Of a stretch of 64,000 nt of DNA, positions 36,114 through 44,674 are shown in pieces. The DNA is from Tautonia plasticadhaerens. Lineage in GTDB: Bacteria; Planctomycetota; Planctomycetia; Isosphaerales; Isosphaeraceae. The DNA lies in NCBI RefSeq assembly GCF_007752535.1, contig NZ_CP036426.1:4402001-4466000 (forward strand), read 5' to 3'. Position 1 is the stretch's first letter. Every line of letters starts with the position of its first letter. The translations under genes and the position numbers were made by a program. The notes under the pieces were generated by a model that was not told where the DNA came from, ran no database searches, and saw only the letters and a list, made by a program, of their open reading frames with translations.

Positions 36114-38584
36114 CAGGCCACCCCCTCCCCGACGACCCGGGGCGACCTCGGCAGGCAGAGGCCCCGGTACGCGTCGATCAGCCGATCCCAGGAGTGCTCC
36201 GCCCTCGCATACGCCAGCGCGCCCCGGCCGACCCGAGCTCGACGCTCGTCGTCGAGGACGGCCATCCTCATGGCCGCGCCGAGCTGCGCGATCCCCGAAG
36301 CCTCGTCGTTCCAGGCGATCTTGATGACCGCGTCGCGGGGGTATCCGGCGAAGGTGCCCACGTCGCAGACGATCGTCGGCAGGCCTCGGCGGAGCAGGTC
36401 GAGCAGCGCGGCGGAGCTCTCGCCGTTGGTCGGCGGCCTCCGCAGGCAGAGGCCGACGTCGAACGCAGCGATCGCCCGCTCGTATTCCTCGTCCGGCAGG
36501 TGGCCGAGGAACCGGACCCGGTCGGCCACGCCGAGGCGGTCGGCCTCCCGGGCCGCCTCGCCGCCGCCGAGGTCCCGGCCGAGGAAGACGAGCACGGCGC
36601 CCGGGTCGTCTCCCAGGCTGCCGGCGAACGCCCGGACCGCCTCGCGGTTCAGCTTCGTCGGGTGCAGGATGCCGACCGCCCCGATCACCACCGCACCGTC
36701 CTCGACTCCCAGGGCCCGGCGGGCCTCCCGCCGAGGTCCGGGCCCGATCGGCGCCGCGTCGCAGCCGATCGGGGCGACGTGCACCTTGGCGGCCAGCCAC
36801 GGGTAGGCCGAGGCGATCCGCCCCTTGCTGTCCTCCGAGTGGACGATCACGCCCGTCGCGCGCTCCAGGATCCGGCGGTTCATCGTCACGCCTCGGCGGA
36901 CCATCTCCTCCTGGAGGTCCCACGTCCCCGGCACCCAGCCGGCGACCAGTCCCACCAGCTCCGGATCCCTCGCCTGGCCGGAGTAGGACAGCTCCTCGAC
37001 GAGGTGCGCGTTCATCCGCCCGGCGATCAGCCCGAAGCTCGCGTGGAAGCCGGGCAGGGCGTGGTCGTGCAGCACGGCGACGCCCGGATGCTTCAGGAAC
37101 GTCTCATACAGGTACGCGTGGTAGGACGAGTTCCCGAACTGGTAGACGACCGACTCGTAGCCGAGCAGGGCCCGCCTCCGCTCGAAGGTCGAGGCGTCGA
37201 GGCAGGCGAACCGGCTCGACGCGTCGGCCAGGACCGGCCGGTCATCCGGGGCGTGGTAGAGGTCGATCAGGGCGTCCTCACGCAACGATTCGCAGACGCG
37301 TTCGGCATAGCGGGCGATCCCCGACTGCACCGGGGGCAGCGGCGAGAACATCGCGATCCGGGGGCGCCCCGGGGGCCCGATCCCCCGACTCGTCGACCCG
37401 CCGACGATCCGGGGACGTCGTCCATCGTCGAGGGCCCGGAGGGCGCGATCGGCCACGTCGTCCCAGCGAAATTGCTCGGACCGCGCACGCCCCTGCGCCC
37501 CGAGCCGGCGACGGAGGGCCGGGTCGTCCAGCAGCCGCTCGAGGTGGGCGGCCAGGTCGCCCGGCTCGGCCGCGTTGGCGAGCAGCCCGGCGTCCCCCAC
37601 CACCTCCGGCTGCGACGAGTTGTCCGCCGCCACCACCGGCGCCCCGAGCTGCATCGCCTCCAGGATCGGCAGGCCGAACCCCTCGTACAGCGACGGGAAG
37701 ACGAACGCGGCGCAGCGACGATAGAGCGTGTCCAGCTCGTCCTGCCCCACGGAGTTCGTCAGCACCAGGCGGTCGTCGATCCCTGCGGCCTTCGCGTGGT
37801 CCCGGAGTTGATGGATCTCCTTCTCGATGAGCGAACACGTGACGACCAGTTGCGTGGCCGACCGCTGTCGGGCCGGCAGCAGGGCGAAGGCGTCGATCAG
37901 CCCCCGGAGGTTCTTCCTGGGGTCGCTGCTGCCGAGGCAGAACAGGAACGGCCGGTCGATGCCCAGGCGGTCGAGCACCGCCGCGTCCCGGGCCGGGTCG
38001 CCGCCCGGGTCCCGGGGCGACTCGCTGGCGGTGCCGATGGCGTGGACCCGGTCCGGGGGGAGCCCGAGCAGGCGGATGGTGTCCAGCCTCGTCGCCTCGG
38101 AGATCGCCAGGAACCGATCGTAGCGCGCGAGCCTCCCCAGGTGGCCGTAGAACCACCGGCCGACCTCCTCGCTCGTGAGGTAGGTCTCCTGGAACAGGAA
38201 CGGGATCACGTCGTAGACGACCGCCGCGGCCCTCGTCCGGCCGACCGGCCGGTGGGGCAGGCCGTAGAATTGCCAGGTCTCGAAGGGGCTGAGCAGCAGG
38301 AACCAATCCAGGTCGAGCCGCCCGGCGTCCTCCCGCAGGGCACGCTCGATGGCGTGCTGGAGCGTGTGCTCCTCGCGGCCGAGCTCCCGGCGGACCTCCC
38401 GGATCGTCGTCCGGGACGAGGTCGGCAGGGCGTCCCGGGGGAGGTCCTCATACGTGTACAGGACGTACTCGTTCGCCCGATCGGCCTCGAGCATCGCCGC
38501 CAGCAGGCTGCGGGCGTACCGGCCGATGCCTCGGCCCCGGCTGAACGGGGACTGGATGGCCAGCGCGTCGACCCCGATTCGCAC
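36113..38584 (-). CDS. Double GT-B glycosyltransferase (two GT4 domains), first gene
   Basis: 823 residues with two fused GT-B units. First unit: MRIGVDALAIQSPFSRG, donor helix FLFCLGSSDPRKNLRGLIDAF, and PSLYEGFGLPILEAMQLG with the EX7E pair. Second unit begins near residue 405 (PLPPVQSGIARYAERVC) and has VIGAVGILHPTKLNREAVRAF and a TNGESSAALLDLLRRG loop. It and the next gene match along their whole length, so one arose from the other. GTG start at 38584 with a strong GGAGGAGG seven bases upstream. The operon order (permease, ATPase, GTs) suits an ABC-dependent polysaccharide pathway. Confidence 0.9.
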   Translation of the reverse strand: MRIGVDALAIQSPFSRGRGIGRYARSLLAAMLEADRANEYVLYTYEDLPRDALPTSSRTTIREVRRELGREEHTLQHAIERALREDAGRLDLDWFLLLSPFETWQFYGLPHRPVGRTRAAAVVYDVIPFLFQETYLTSEEVGRWFYGHLGRLARYDRFLAISEATRLDTIRLLGLPPDRVHAIGTASESPRDPGGDPARDAAVLDRLGIDRPFLFCLGSSDPRKNLRGLIDAFALLPARQRSATQLVVTCSLIEKEIHQLRDHAKAAGIDDRLVLTNSVGQDELDTLYRRCAAFVFPSLYEGFGLPILEAMQLGAPVVAADNSSQPEVVGDAGLLANAAEPGDLAAHLERLLDDPALRRRLGAQGRARSEQFRWDDVADRALRALDDGRRPRIVGGSTSRGIGPPGRPRIAMFSPLPPVQSGIARYAERVCESLREDALIDLYHAPDDRPVLADASSRFACLDASTFERRRALLGYESVVYQFGNSSYHAYLYETFLKHPGVAVLHDHALPGFHASFGLIAGRMNAHLVEELSYSGQARDPELVGLVAGWVPGTWDLQEEMVRRGVTMNRRILERATGVIVHSEDSKGRIASAYPWLAAKVHVAPIGCDAAPIGPGPRREARRALGVEDGAVVIGAVGILHPTKLNREAVRAFAGSLGDDPGAVLVFLGRDLGGGEAAREADRLGVADRVRFLGHLPDEEYERAIAAFDVGLCLRRPPTNGESSAALLDLLRRGLPTIVCDVGTFAGYPRDAVIKIAWNDEASGIAQLGAAMRMAVLDDERRARVGRGALAYARAEHSWDRLIDAYRGLCLPRSPRVVGEGVA

Positions 38585-38610
38585 GGTGTCCTCCTCCAGG
38601 TGCTCGATGC

Positions 38611-38656
38611 GGGTCGGGTCGGGTCGGGTCGGGTCGGGCCGGGCCGGGGGGGAGTC
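38611..38656 (+). repeat. (GGGTC)n G-run array, G-quadruplex-prone
   Basis: Five copies of GGGTC (38611-38635) followed by two GGGCC and a run of seven G. G-triplets every five bases on the plus strand could form a quadruplex. It lies just upstream of the glycosyltransferase start on the opposite strand, where the mRNA would be C-rich. Confidence 0.7.
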
Positions 38657-38680
38657 GGGCTGCCCCCCCGGGCGGCCCCG

Positions 38681-39454
38681 TCAGGCCGCCTCGGCCGGAT
38701 GTCCCGCGGAGACGGGCTGGGCCTCTCCGACGTGATCATAATAACGTTCAATCACAGCGCCGATCGGCCCGTCGGCCTGGACCACGCCCCGGTCGATCCA
38801 GATCCCCCGGGTGCAGATCCGGGCCAGCGCGTCCATGTCGTGCGAGACGACGATCACGACGTTCGAGCGGTCGATCACGCTCATGATCCGGTCGTGGGCC
38901 CTGGCCTTGAAGGTCGCGTCGCCGACGCTGAGCGTCTCGTCCAGCAGCAGGATGTCCGGGTCGACCTCCGTCGCCACGGCGAACGACAGGCGGGAGAGCA
39001 TGCCGCTGGAGTAGTACTTCAGCGGCAGCGAGGAGAACTCCCTCAGCCCGGAGAACTCCCAGATCCGGTCGATCCGGGCGCGCATCTGCTTGCGGTCGAA
39101 GCCCAGCAGGGCGCCGTTGAGGTAGATGTTGTCCTCGCCCGACAGCTCGTAGTTGAACCCGGCCCCCATCTCGATCAGCGGCGCGACCCGCCCCTCGACC
39201 TTCAGGCGGCCGCCCGACGGCGGGTAGATCCCGGCCAGGACGCGCAGCAGGGTGCTCTTGCCGGCCCCGTTGGGCCCGACGATCCCCACCCGCTCCCCCC
39301 GGCCGATCGCCAGGTCGATGCCGCTGAGCGCCCAGAATGACGCCTGGTTGCTCCCCTCCCTGCGGAGGAACAGGTCGATGCAGGCACGCTTGAGCGAGTA
39401 ATACTTGTCGTTGTAGGTGGTGAACCGCAGCGACACGCCCCGCAGCTCGATCAC
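38681..39454 (-). CDS. ABC transporter ATP-binding protein, polysaccharide export (Wzt/KpsT/TagH-like, short form)
   Basis: 257 residues from the GTG at 39454. Complete nucleotide-binding domain: Walker A GPNGAGKST, signature YSSGMLSRL, Walker B ILLLDETLSVGD, switch histidine VSHDMD. The N-terminal FTTYNDKYYSLKRACIDLFLRR is typical of polysaccharide-export NBDs. It ends just after the NBD, with no carbohydrate-binding extension as in Wzt, so the pathway is likely capsule- or teichoic-type. An in-frame ATG at 39541 would overlap the permease by 47 bp and add a run of glycines; less likely. Pairs with the permease encoded directly upstream. Confidence 0.93.
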   Translation of the reverse strand: MIELRGVSLRFTTYNDKYYSLKRACIDLFLRREGSNQASFWALSGIDLAIGRGERVGIVGPNGAGKSTLLRVLAGIYPPSGGRLKVEGRVAPLIEMGAGFNYELSGEDNIYLNGALLGFDRKQMRARIDRIWEFSGLREFSSLPLKYYSSGMLSRLSFAVATEVDPDILLLDETLSVGDATFKARAHDRIMSVIDRSNVVIVVSHDMDALARICTRGIWIDRGVVQADGPIGAVIERYYDHVGEAQPVSAGHPAEAA

Positions 39455-39494
39455 CGCGCCGCCGCCCCCGCCCCCGGGGCCCGCCGGCCCCGAT

Positions 39495-40370
39495 TCAGAG
39501 CCGGAAGACAAGCCTGTCCTCGTACGACTTGAACGTGACATAGCCGATTCCCAGGACGACCGCCGCGATCCCGGCGGTGGAGGAGACAAGCACCCACGAC
39601 GGCCAACTGGCATCGTAGATGACGACGTGGAAGAACCGGATGAACGCGTACGCCGGGTTGAGCCAGAACCGCCAGGCCAGGTCCTCCGGCAGCGAGTCGA
39701 TCGGGTACATGATCGGCGTGGCGAAGTACCAGGCCTGGATGATCACCGACAGCAGGTGGCCGAAGTCCCGGTAGAAGGTGTTGATCGTCGACGCGATCAG
39801 GCTCAAACCCAGGATGAACGCCGAGAACAGCAGGAACCCGACCGGCACCAGCACCAATGACGGCGTGAGTCGCACCCCGAGCGGCACCATCAGCAGGAAC
39901 AGCGCCGTCATCGACGACGCCTGCATCATGCTGTTCAGCAGCAGCCGGGAGAGGGGGAAGATCAGCTTCGGGATGTAGATCTTCCGGATCAAATACTCGT
40001 TGGAGATGATGCAGGTCGACGACTCCGTCACCGTCATGTTCAGCAGCGTCCACGGCACCATCCCCGAGAAGAGGTACAGCGCGTAGTCGACCCCGCCCTT
40101 CTCGAACCGGAAGATCGTCGAGAAGACGACCGACATGACGGCCATCATCAGGATCGGGTTGAGCAGCGTCCACATGAAGCCCAGCAGCGACCGCTGGTAG
40201 CGCACCCTCAGGTCCTGGGCGACGAGGTTCGTCAGCACCGCCCGGTAGCGATACAGCTCCCGGGCGTCCCGATGGAGGGTGGCGAACCAGTTCACGCCGG
40301 GCAGCCCGTCGCCGTCCGGGGGGAAGACCTGGGGGATCGGCGCCGTCGGCGACGAGACCTGTGTGGCCAT
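39495..40370 (-). CDS. ABC-2 type permease, polysaccharide export (Wzm/TagG-like)
   Basis: 291-residue integral membrane protein with six hydrophobic segments, the family norm. It begins ARELYRYRAVLTNLVAQDLRVRY, the entry amphipathic stretch of ABC-2 polysaccharide exporters, and contains RKIYIPKLIFPLS and a final conserved YSLNP-type segment (here NPAYAFIRFFHVVIYD). Together with the following ATPase it should carry a lipid-linked polysaccharide across the inner membrane. ATG at 40370 with GGAAGTG upstream. It is followed 40 bp later by the ATPase. Confidence 0.92.
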   Translation of the reverse strand: MATQVSSPTAPIPQVFPPDGDGLPGVNWFATLHRDARELYRYRAVLTNLVAQDLRVRYQRSLLGFMWTLLNPILMMAVMSVVFSTIFRFEKGGVDYALYLFSGMVPWTLLNMTVTESSTCIISNEYLIRKIYIPKLIFPLSRLLLNSMMQASSMTALFLLMVPLGVRLTPSLVLVPVGFLLFSAFILGLSLIASTINTFYRDFGHLLSVIIQAWYFATPIMYPIDSLPEDLAWRFWLNPAYAFIRFFHVVIYDASWPSWVLVSSTAGIAAVVLGIGYVTFKSYEDRLVFRL

Positions 40371-40465
40371 TTCGATTCACTTCCGTGTGAATGGAGGCGG
40401 GGCCGGGGCCTGCTCGTTCCGGGTCCGGGCTCACGGGGCCGGGCGACGCCCGGCCCGACTCCCGA

Positions 40466-41851
40466 TCATCGGCCGATCGCTCCCGATCGGCCGACTGGAC
40501 CGGCGGCCGACGGCCCTCGGACCGCCCGGATCATACGGGATTCGCCCGGCTTGGGAAGACCAACCCGCGCGGTTCCCGACGCCAGGCCGGAGGCCCAGGC
40601 GGCCATCAACGGCTCGATCGGCACGTGGAACCGCGCCGAGACGATCGTCAGGGCGTGGAACGCCGCGATCAGCGCCGCCGCCAGCAGCGTCGGCGCCATC
40701 CGCCGTCGGAGGCCCGGGCCCATCGCGATCCAGCCGAGCACGGCCAGGGTCGTCAGGCCGAGGTGGCCCGCCCGGTAGACCAGGCTCCGGGTCTTCGGAT
40801 TCGTCTCGTCCCACAGGACGAACGCCCGGAACCGATCCAGGCAGAGCCTGGGGTAGCGGGCCGGGTCGGCCCGGAGGTCGTCCAGGGCCCGTCGGAACAG
40901 CAGCCGGGACCGGGCGGGCTCGCCGAGGGCCCCGAGCGTCCGGTAGTCCTCGGCCGTCAACGCGACGTCGTCGATGTAGCCGGCCTCGTGCCTCGCCTCC
41001 CAGAACGCCCGGTTGCGGTCCGCGAGGCTGCCCCCCCCCTCGTCGAGGATGCGGTCGACCGAGGGGCGCACCACCTTGTCCGTCCCCTCGCTGATCGCGC
41101 AATTCCCCTGCCAGAAGGCGTAGCCGAAGGTGCTCTTCACGGGCACGAACTCGCCGTGCACGCGGTAATTCCGGGCGACCCAGGGCGAGACGACCAGCGC
41201 CGCCACGATCCCGATCGTCGCCAGCGGCCGGATCGACCCGGCCGCCCCCCGGCCCCGCACCATCGCCCAGGCCATCCCGGACGAGATCAGCCCGAGGATC
41301 GGGTCGGTGAGCACCAGGATCCCCAGAACCGCCCCCGCCCCGATCGCGTCCCCCCGCCGGCCGGTCCGGGCCGATCGGTAGGCCATCGCGAGCGAGGCCG
41401 TCACCAGCAGCGCCGCCAGCCCCGCCACCTGGACGTGCGTCGCCGAATAGACGAGCGTCGGGTGGACCGCCGCGATCAGGCCGGCGACGACCGCCATCCT
41501 CGGCCTCCCCGGCGCCAGCTCCCGGACGAGGGCCATCGTCGCGAGGGCCGTCAATCCCCCGAGGATCGCCTGGCCGAGTTGCAGGAGCAACAGGGCCTCG
41601 GGCGTCTCGCCCCCCCCGACCCCGAACGCCGCCGCGACCAGCACCGGGTAGGTCGGCGCCTGCTGCGAGGTCGGCCCGTCGTCGCCGAGGAACCGGATCG
41701 AGAACCCCCGGCCGTCGAGGAGGTTCGCGGCGATCTCGCCGTGTTCATACGTGCTCCGGGGCACGGTATGGCTCTGGAGCACCAGCACCGCCGCGACCCG
41801 GGCCGCGACGGCGAGCAAGGCGACCGCGATGATCGCGCGATGGTGTGACAT
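40466..41851 (-). CDS. GT39/ArnT-like membrane glycosyltransferase
   Basis: 461 residues with many hydrophobic segments (about 9-28, 90-110, 122-145, 180-200, 217-235, 370-392, 395-415). An HGEIAANLLDGRGFS loop with acidic and polar residues after helix 1 matches the dolichol-phosphate-mannose/undecaprenyl-phosphate glycosyltransferase (PMT/ArnT) type; a conserved Asp is likely in the GDDGPTSQQAPTYP region. It would transfer a sugar from a polyprenyl carrier outside the cytoplasmic membrane. Start ATG 41851 with GGGAG upstream, preferred to TTG 41860. It leads the operon, 95 bp before the permease; the C-terminal 50 residues are Arg/Gly-rich. Confidence 0.75.
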   Translation of the reverse strand: MSHHRAIIAVALLAVAARVAAVLVLQSHTVPRSTYEHGEIAANLLDGRGFSIRFLGDDGPTSQQAPTYPVLVAAAFGVGGGETPEALLLLQLGQAILGGLTALATMALVRELAPGRPRMAVVAGLIAAVHPTLVYSATHVQVAGLAALLVTASLAMAYRSARTGRRGDAIGAGAVLGILVLTDPILGLISSGMAWAMVRGRGAAGSIRPLATIGIVAALVVSPWVARNYRVHGEFVPVKSTFGYAFWQGNCAISEGTDKVVRPSVDRILDEGGGSLADRNRAFWEARHEAGYIDDVALTAEDYRTLGALGEPARSRLLFRRALDDLRADPARYPRLCLDRFRAFVLWDETNPKTRSLVYRAGHLGLTTLAVLGWIAMGPGLRRRMAPTLLAAALIAAFHALTIVSARFHVPIEPLMAAWASGLASGTARVGLPKPGESRMIRAVRGPSAAGPVGRSGAIGR

Positions 41852-42060
41852 CTTGCGCAACTCCCGTCCGGCTCCTCGATGTCCCGGGACGGGGCACTCT
41901 GACGGCGACCGGCGCGGCGGTCAACCCGGATTCAGGCCGGGGGCGGCACGGGGAGTGCACCATCGAGGCCGGGATGACCCCCTCGCACGGGCGGTGCCTC
42001 GTCAGGCCGACCGGCCCGGTCGCGAGGACGGGTCGGATCGGGCCGGGGAGCGATCGAGCG

Positions 42061-43080
42061 ATGAGGACGAGCACCAAACTGGGCCTCGGGCTGCTGGCCG
42101 GGGTGGGCGTGTCGTACGCGGCGAGGTCGTGGCTGAGGGGCCGACGCCGGATCGAGCTGCCCGGTCGGGTGGTGGTGATCACCGGGGCGGCCAACGGGCT
42201 CGGCCTCCTGGTCGCCCGGGAGGCGGCCCGACGCGGGGCCCGCCTCGCGCTGGTCGACCAGGACGGCGAGGGGGTCGATCGCGCGGCCAGGGAACTGGTC
42301 GGCGAGGGGGCCCCCGAGGCGCTCGCCGTCCCGATCGACGTCGCCGACCGGGACGCCGTCGAGGCGATGATGGCGGGGGTGGTCGGCCGATTCGGGCGGG
42401 TCGACGTGCTGATCAACAACGCGGCCCTGATGATGGTCGCCCCGCTGGAGTCGGTCACCCTGGACGACCTCCGCCGCGTCCTGGGCGTGAATTTCTGGGG
42501 GGGCGTCTACTGCACCCTCGCGGCCCTGCCGCACATGAGGGCGCAGGGGGGCGGCCGGATCGGCAATGTCGTCTCGATCGGCGGCCGGATCGCGCCGCCG
42601 CACATGCTGCCGTACTCGGCCGCCAAGTTCGCGTTCTCGGGCTTCACGAAGGGGATTCAGTCCGAACTCGCCGACGAGAACATCCTCGTCACCGGGTTCT
42701 ACCCGGCGATGATCCGCACCGGCGGCCACACCCACGCGCTGATCAAGGGGGACCGCGAGGCCGAGTACGCCTGGTTCGCCGCCGGGGACGTGACCCCGAT
42801 CACCGCCAGCTCGGCCCATGCCGCCGCCGTCCGGTTCCTCCAGGCCATCTGCGACGGCGATCCCGAGGCCCCCGTCTCCGCCGCCGCCCGCCTCGGGCCG
42901 ATCGTCGAGGCGATCGCCCCCGGCTGGTTCGCCGAGCTGAACGCGCTGGTCGAGCGATCCCTCCCCCGCGCCGAGACGGCCCTCCAGCGTCGCGGCCCCG
43001 CCGTCCCCGGGTCGCAGATCCCCGGCCGGATCCCCGAGTTCCTCAGCCGCCTCGTCCCGGACCGGGCCCGGCCCGATTGA
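42061..43080 (+). CDS. Short-chain dehydrogenase/reductase with an N-terminal membrane anchor
   Basis: 339 residues. A hydrophobic/basic N-terminus (about 1-30, LGLGLLAGVGVSYAARSW) could anchor the protein. SDR core: TGAANGLGLLVAREAARRG (cofactor), NNAALM, the catalytic serine in VVSIGGRIA and PYSAAKFAF (YxxxK). The C-terminus is longer than a classical SDR and partly basic. Acts on an unknown alcohol/ketone. Start ATG at 42061 with GGGAGCG upstream; the longer ORF from 41845 overlaps the divergent gene. Ends in a perfect 17-bp convergent hairpin. Confidence 0.86.
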   Translation: MRTSTKLGLGLLAGVGVSYAARSWLRGRRRIELPGRVVVITGAANGLGLLVAREAARRGARLALVDQDGEGVDRAARELVGEGAPEALAVPIDVADRDAVEAMMAGVVGRFGRVDVLINNAALMMVAPLESVTLDDLRRVLGVNFWGGVYCTLAALPHMRAQGGGRIGNVVSIGGRIAPPHMLPYSAAKFAFSGFTKGIQSELADENILVTGFYPAMIRTGGHTHALIKGDREAEYAWFAAGDVTPITASSAHAAAVRFLQAICDGDPEAPVSAAARLGPIVEAIAPGWFAELNALVERSLPRAETALQRRGPAVPGSQIPGRIPEFLSRLVPDRARPD

Positions 43081-43121
43081 TCGAGCCCGGGCCCGGGGTC
43101 CGACGAGGATCGGGCGGGCGA

Positions 43122-43162
43122 GGCCGGGGGATCGCCGACGATGGATCGGCGATCCCCCGGCC
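43122..43162. terminator. Perfect 17-bp hairpin between convergent genes
   Basis: Arms 43122-43138 and 43146-43162 are perfect complements, 7-base loop. It lies 41 bp after the SDR stop and 3 bp after (by strand) the DUF1501 stop, so it is a bidirectional terminator. No T-run on either side. Confidence 0.8.
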
Positions 43163-43164
43163 GG

Positions 43165-44622
43165 TCAGGCGATCAGCTCGGGGATCACCCGGGCCGGCTC
43201 GACCCCGGTGAGCTTCTGGTCGAGCCCCTGGTAGCGGAAGGTGAACCGCTCGTGGTCGAAGCCGAGGAGCTTCAGGACCGTGGCGTGGAAGTCCCGGATG
43301 TGGACGGGGTCCTTCACGATGTTGTAAGAGAACTCGTCGGTCTCGCCGTAAACGGTGCCCGGCTTCGAACCGCCGCCGGCCATCCACATGGTGAAGCAGC
43401 GCGGGTGGTGGTCCCGGCCGTAGTTGTCCCGGGTGAGGCCGCCCTGGCAGTAGATCGTCCGGCCGAACTCGCCCCCCCAGATCACGAGCGTCTCGTCCAG
43501 CAGGCCCCGGGCCTTGAGATCCTGGATCAGGCCCCAGCAGGGGCGGTCCACGTCGCCGCACTGGTCGGGCATGCGGTTGGCGAGGTTGCCGTGGTGGTCC
43601 CAGTTGTTGTGGTAGATCTGCACGAACCGCACCCCGCGCTCCACCATCCGCCGGGCGAGCAGGGCGGTGTTGGCGAAGCTGCCCGGCTTCCGCACGTCGG
43701 GGCCGTAGAGGTCGAAGGTGGCCGCCGACTCGCTCGCGAGGTCGGTCAGCTCGGGGACGCTCGCCTGCATCCGGAAGGCCAGCTCGTACTGCTGGATCCG
43801 GGTGGCGATCTCCGGGTCGCCGAGCCGCTCGTGCGCCCGCTCGTTCAGGGCCCCCAGGCCGTCGAGCGTCGTCCGGCGGACGTGGTCGGGCACGCCGTCC
43901 GGGTTGTTGATGTAGAGGATCGGGTCACCGGCGGTGCGGAAGGAGACCCCGGCGTGCTCCCCCGGCAGGTAGCCCGACGACCAGAGCCGGCCCGAGATCG
44001 CCTGGATCTGCTCCGTGTTCGACGGCCGGGCGACCAGCACCACGAATGTGGGCAGGTCGTCATTCTCCGATCCGAGCCCGTACGACGCCCAGGACCCCAG
44101 GCAGGGCCGGCCGGTCACCATGTTGCCGGTCTGCATGTAGCTGATGGCCGGCTCGTGGTTGATCGCCTCGGTGTGCATGCTCCGGATGACGCACATGTCG
44201 TCGACCATCCGGGCCGTGTTCGGCAGCATCTCCGAGACCCAGGTCCCCGACTCGCCGTGCTGGGCGAATTTGTACTTCGACGGGGCGATCGGGAACCGGG
44301 CCTGGCCGCTGGTCATCGTGGTGAGCCGCTGGCCCATCCGGATCGACTCGGGCAGATCCGTGTCGAACAGGTCGGCCATCGTCGGCTTGTAGTCGTACAG
44401 GTCCATCTGGGACGGGCCGCCGACCATGTGCAGGTAGATCACCCGCTTCGCCTTGGGCGCGAAGTGGGGTCCGACGGGCATCGACTGCGAGTCGGGGCCC
44501 GCCGCCGCCGCCGACCGTCCGCCCAGCAGCGAGGCCAGCGCTGCCATGCCGACGGCGTTCGCCCCGCGGCCGAAGAAGTGGCGTCGGGTCTCGTGCCGGG
44601 CGTGTTCGCGGAGCGGATCCAT
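43165..44622 (-). CDS. DUF1501 protein, Tat-exported (sulfatase-like fold)
   Basis: 485 residues, the usual length of planctomycete DUF1501 proteins. Twin-arginine signal ETRRHFFGRGANAVGMAAL; then YLHMVGGPSQMDLYDYKP (N-terminal conserved metal-type motif), HGESGTWVSEMLPN, GRDHHPRCFTMWMAGGGSKPG and a late phosphatase-like GGEFGRT. The family is related to alkaline phosphatase/sulfatase folds; its substrate is unknown. It follows the DUF1549/DUF1553 gene by 52 bp, the pairing usually seen in this phylum, so they likely act together outside the cytoplasm. Start ATG at 44622 with GAGGAACG. Confidence 0.94.
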   Translation of the reverse strand: MDPLREHARHETRRHFFGRGANAVGMAALASLLGGRSAAAAGPDSQSMPVGPHFAPKAKRVIYLHMVGGPSQMDLYDYKPTMADLFDTDLPESIRMGQRLTTMTSGQARFPIAPSKYKFAQHGESGTWVSEMLPNTARMVDDMCVIRSMHTEAINHEPAISYMQTGNMVTGRPCLGSWASYGLGSENDDLPTFVVLVARPSNTEQIQAISGRLWSSGYLPGEHAGVSFRTAGDPILYINNPDGVPDHVRRTTLDGLGALNERAHERLGDPEIATRIQQYELAFRMQASVPELTDLASESAATFDLYGPDVRKPGSFANTALLARRMVERGVRFVQIYHNNWDHHGNLANRMPDQCGDVDRPCWGLIQDLKARGLLDETLVIWGGEFGRTIYCQGGLTRDNYGRDHHPRCFTMWMAGGGSKPGTVYGETDEFSYNIVKDPVHIRDFHATVLKLLGFDHERFTFRYQGLDQKLTGVEPARVIPELIA

Positions 44623-44674
44623 GGTCGTTCCTCGGTGCGATTCGTCAACGGGAGGGGGCCGGGCCGTCGGGCGA

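Noticed and set aside
38611-38656. Possible CRISPR-like array
   Set aside because: Five-base units without spacers; no cas gene in the window.
33732-39340. Two 1000-residue plus-strand frames (33732-36806 and 36194-39340)
   Set aside because: Both lie antisense to the double glycosyltransferases and encode Arg/Asp/Pro-rich nonsense.
39454-39541. Longer ATPase start at ATG 39541
   Set aside because: Would overlap the permease by 47 bp and add a poly-glycine run not expected in this family.
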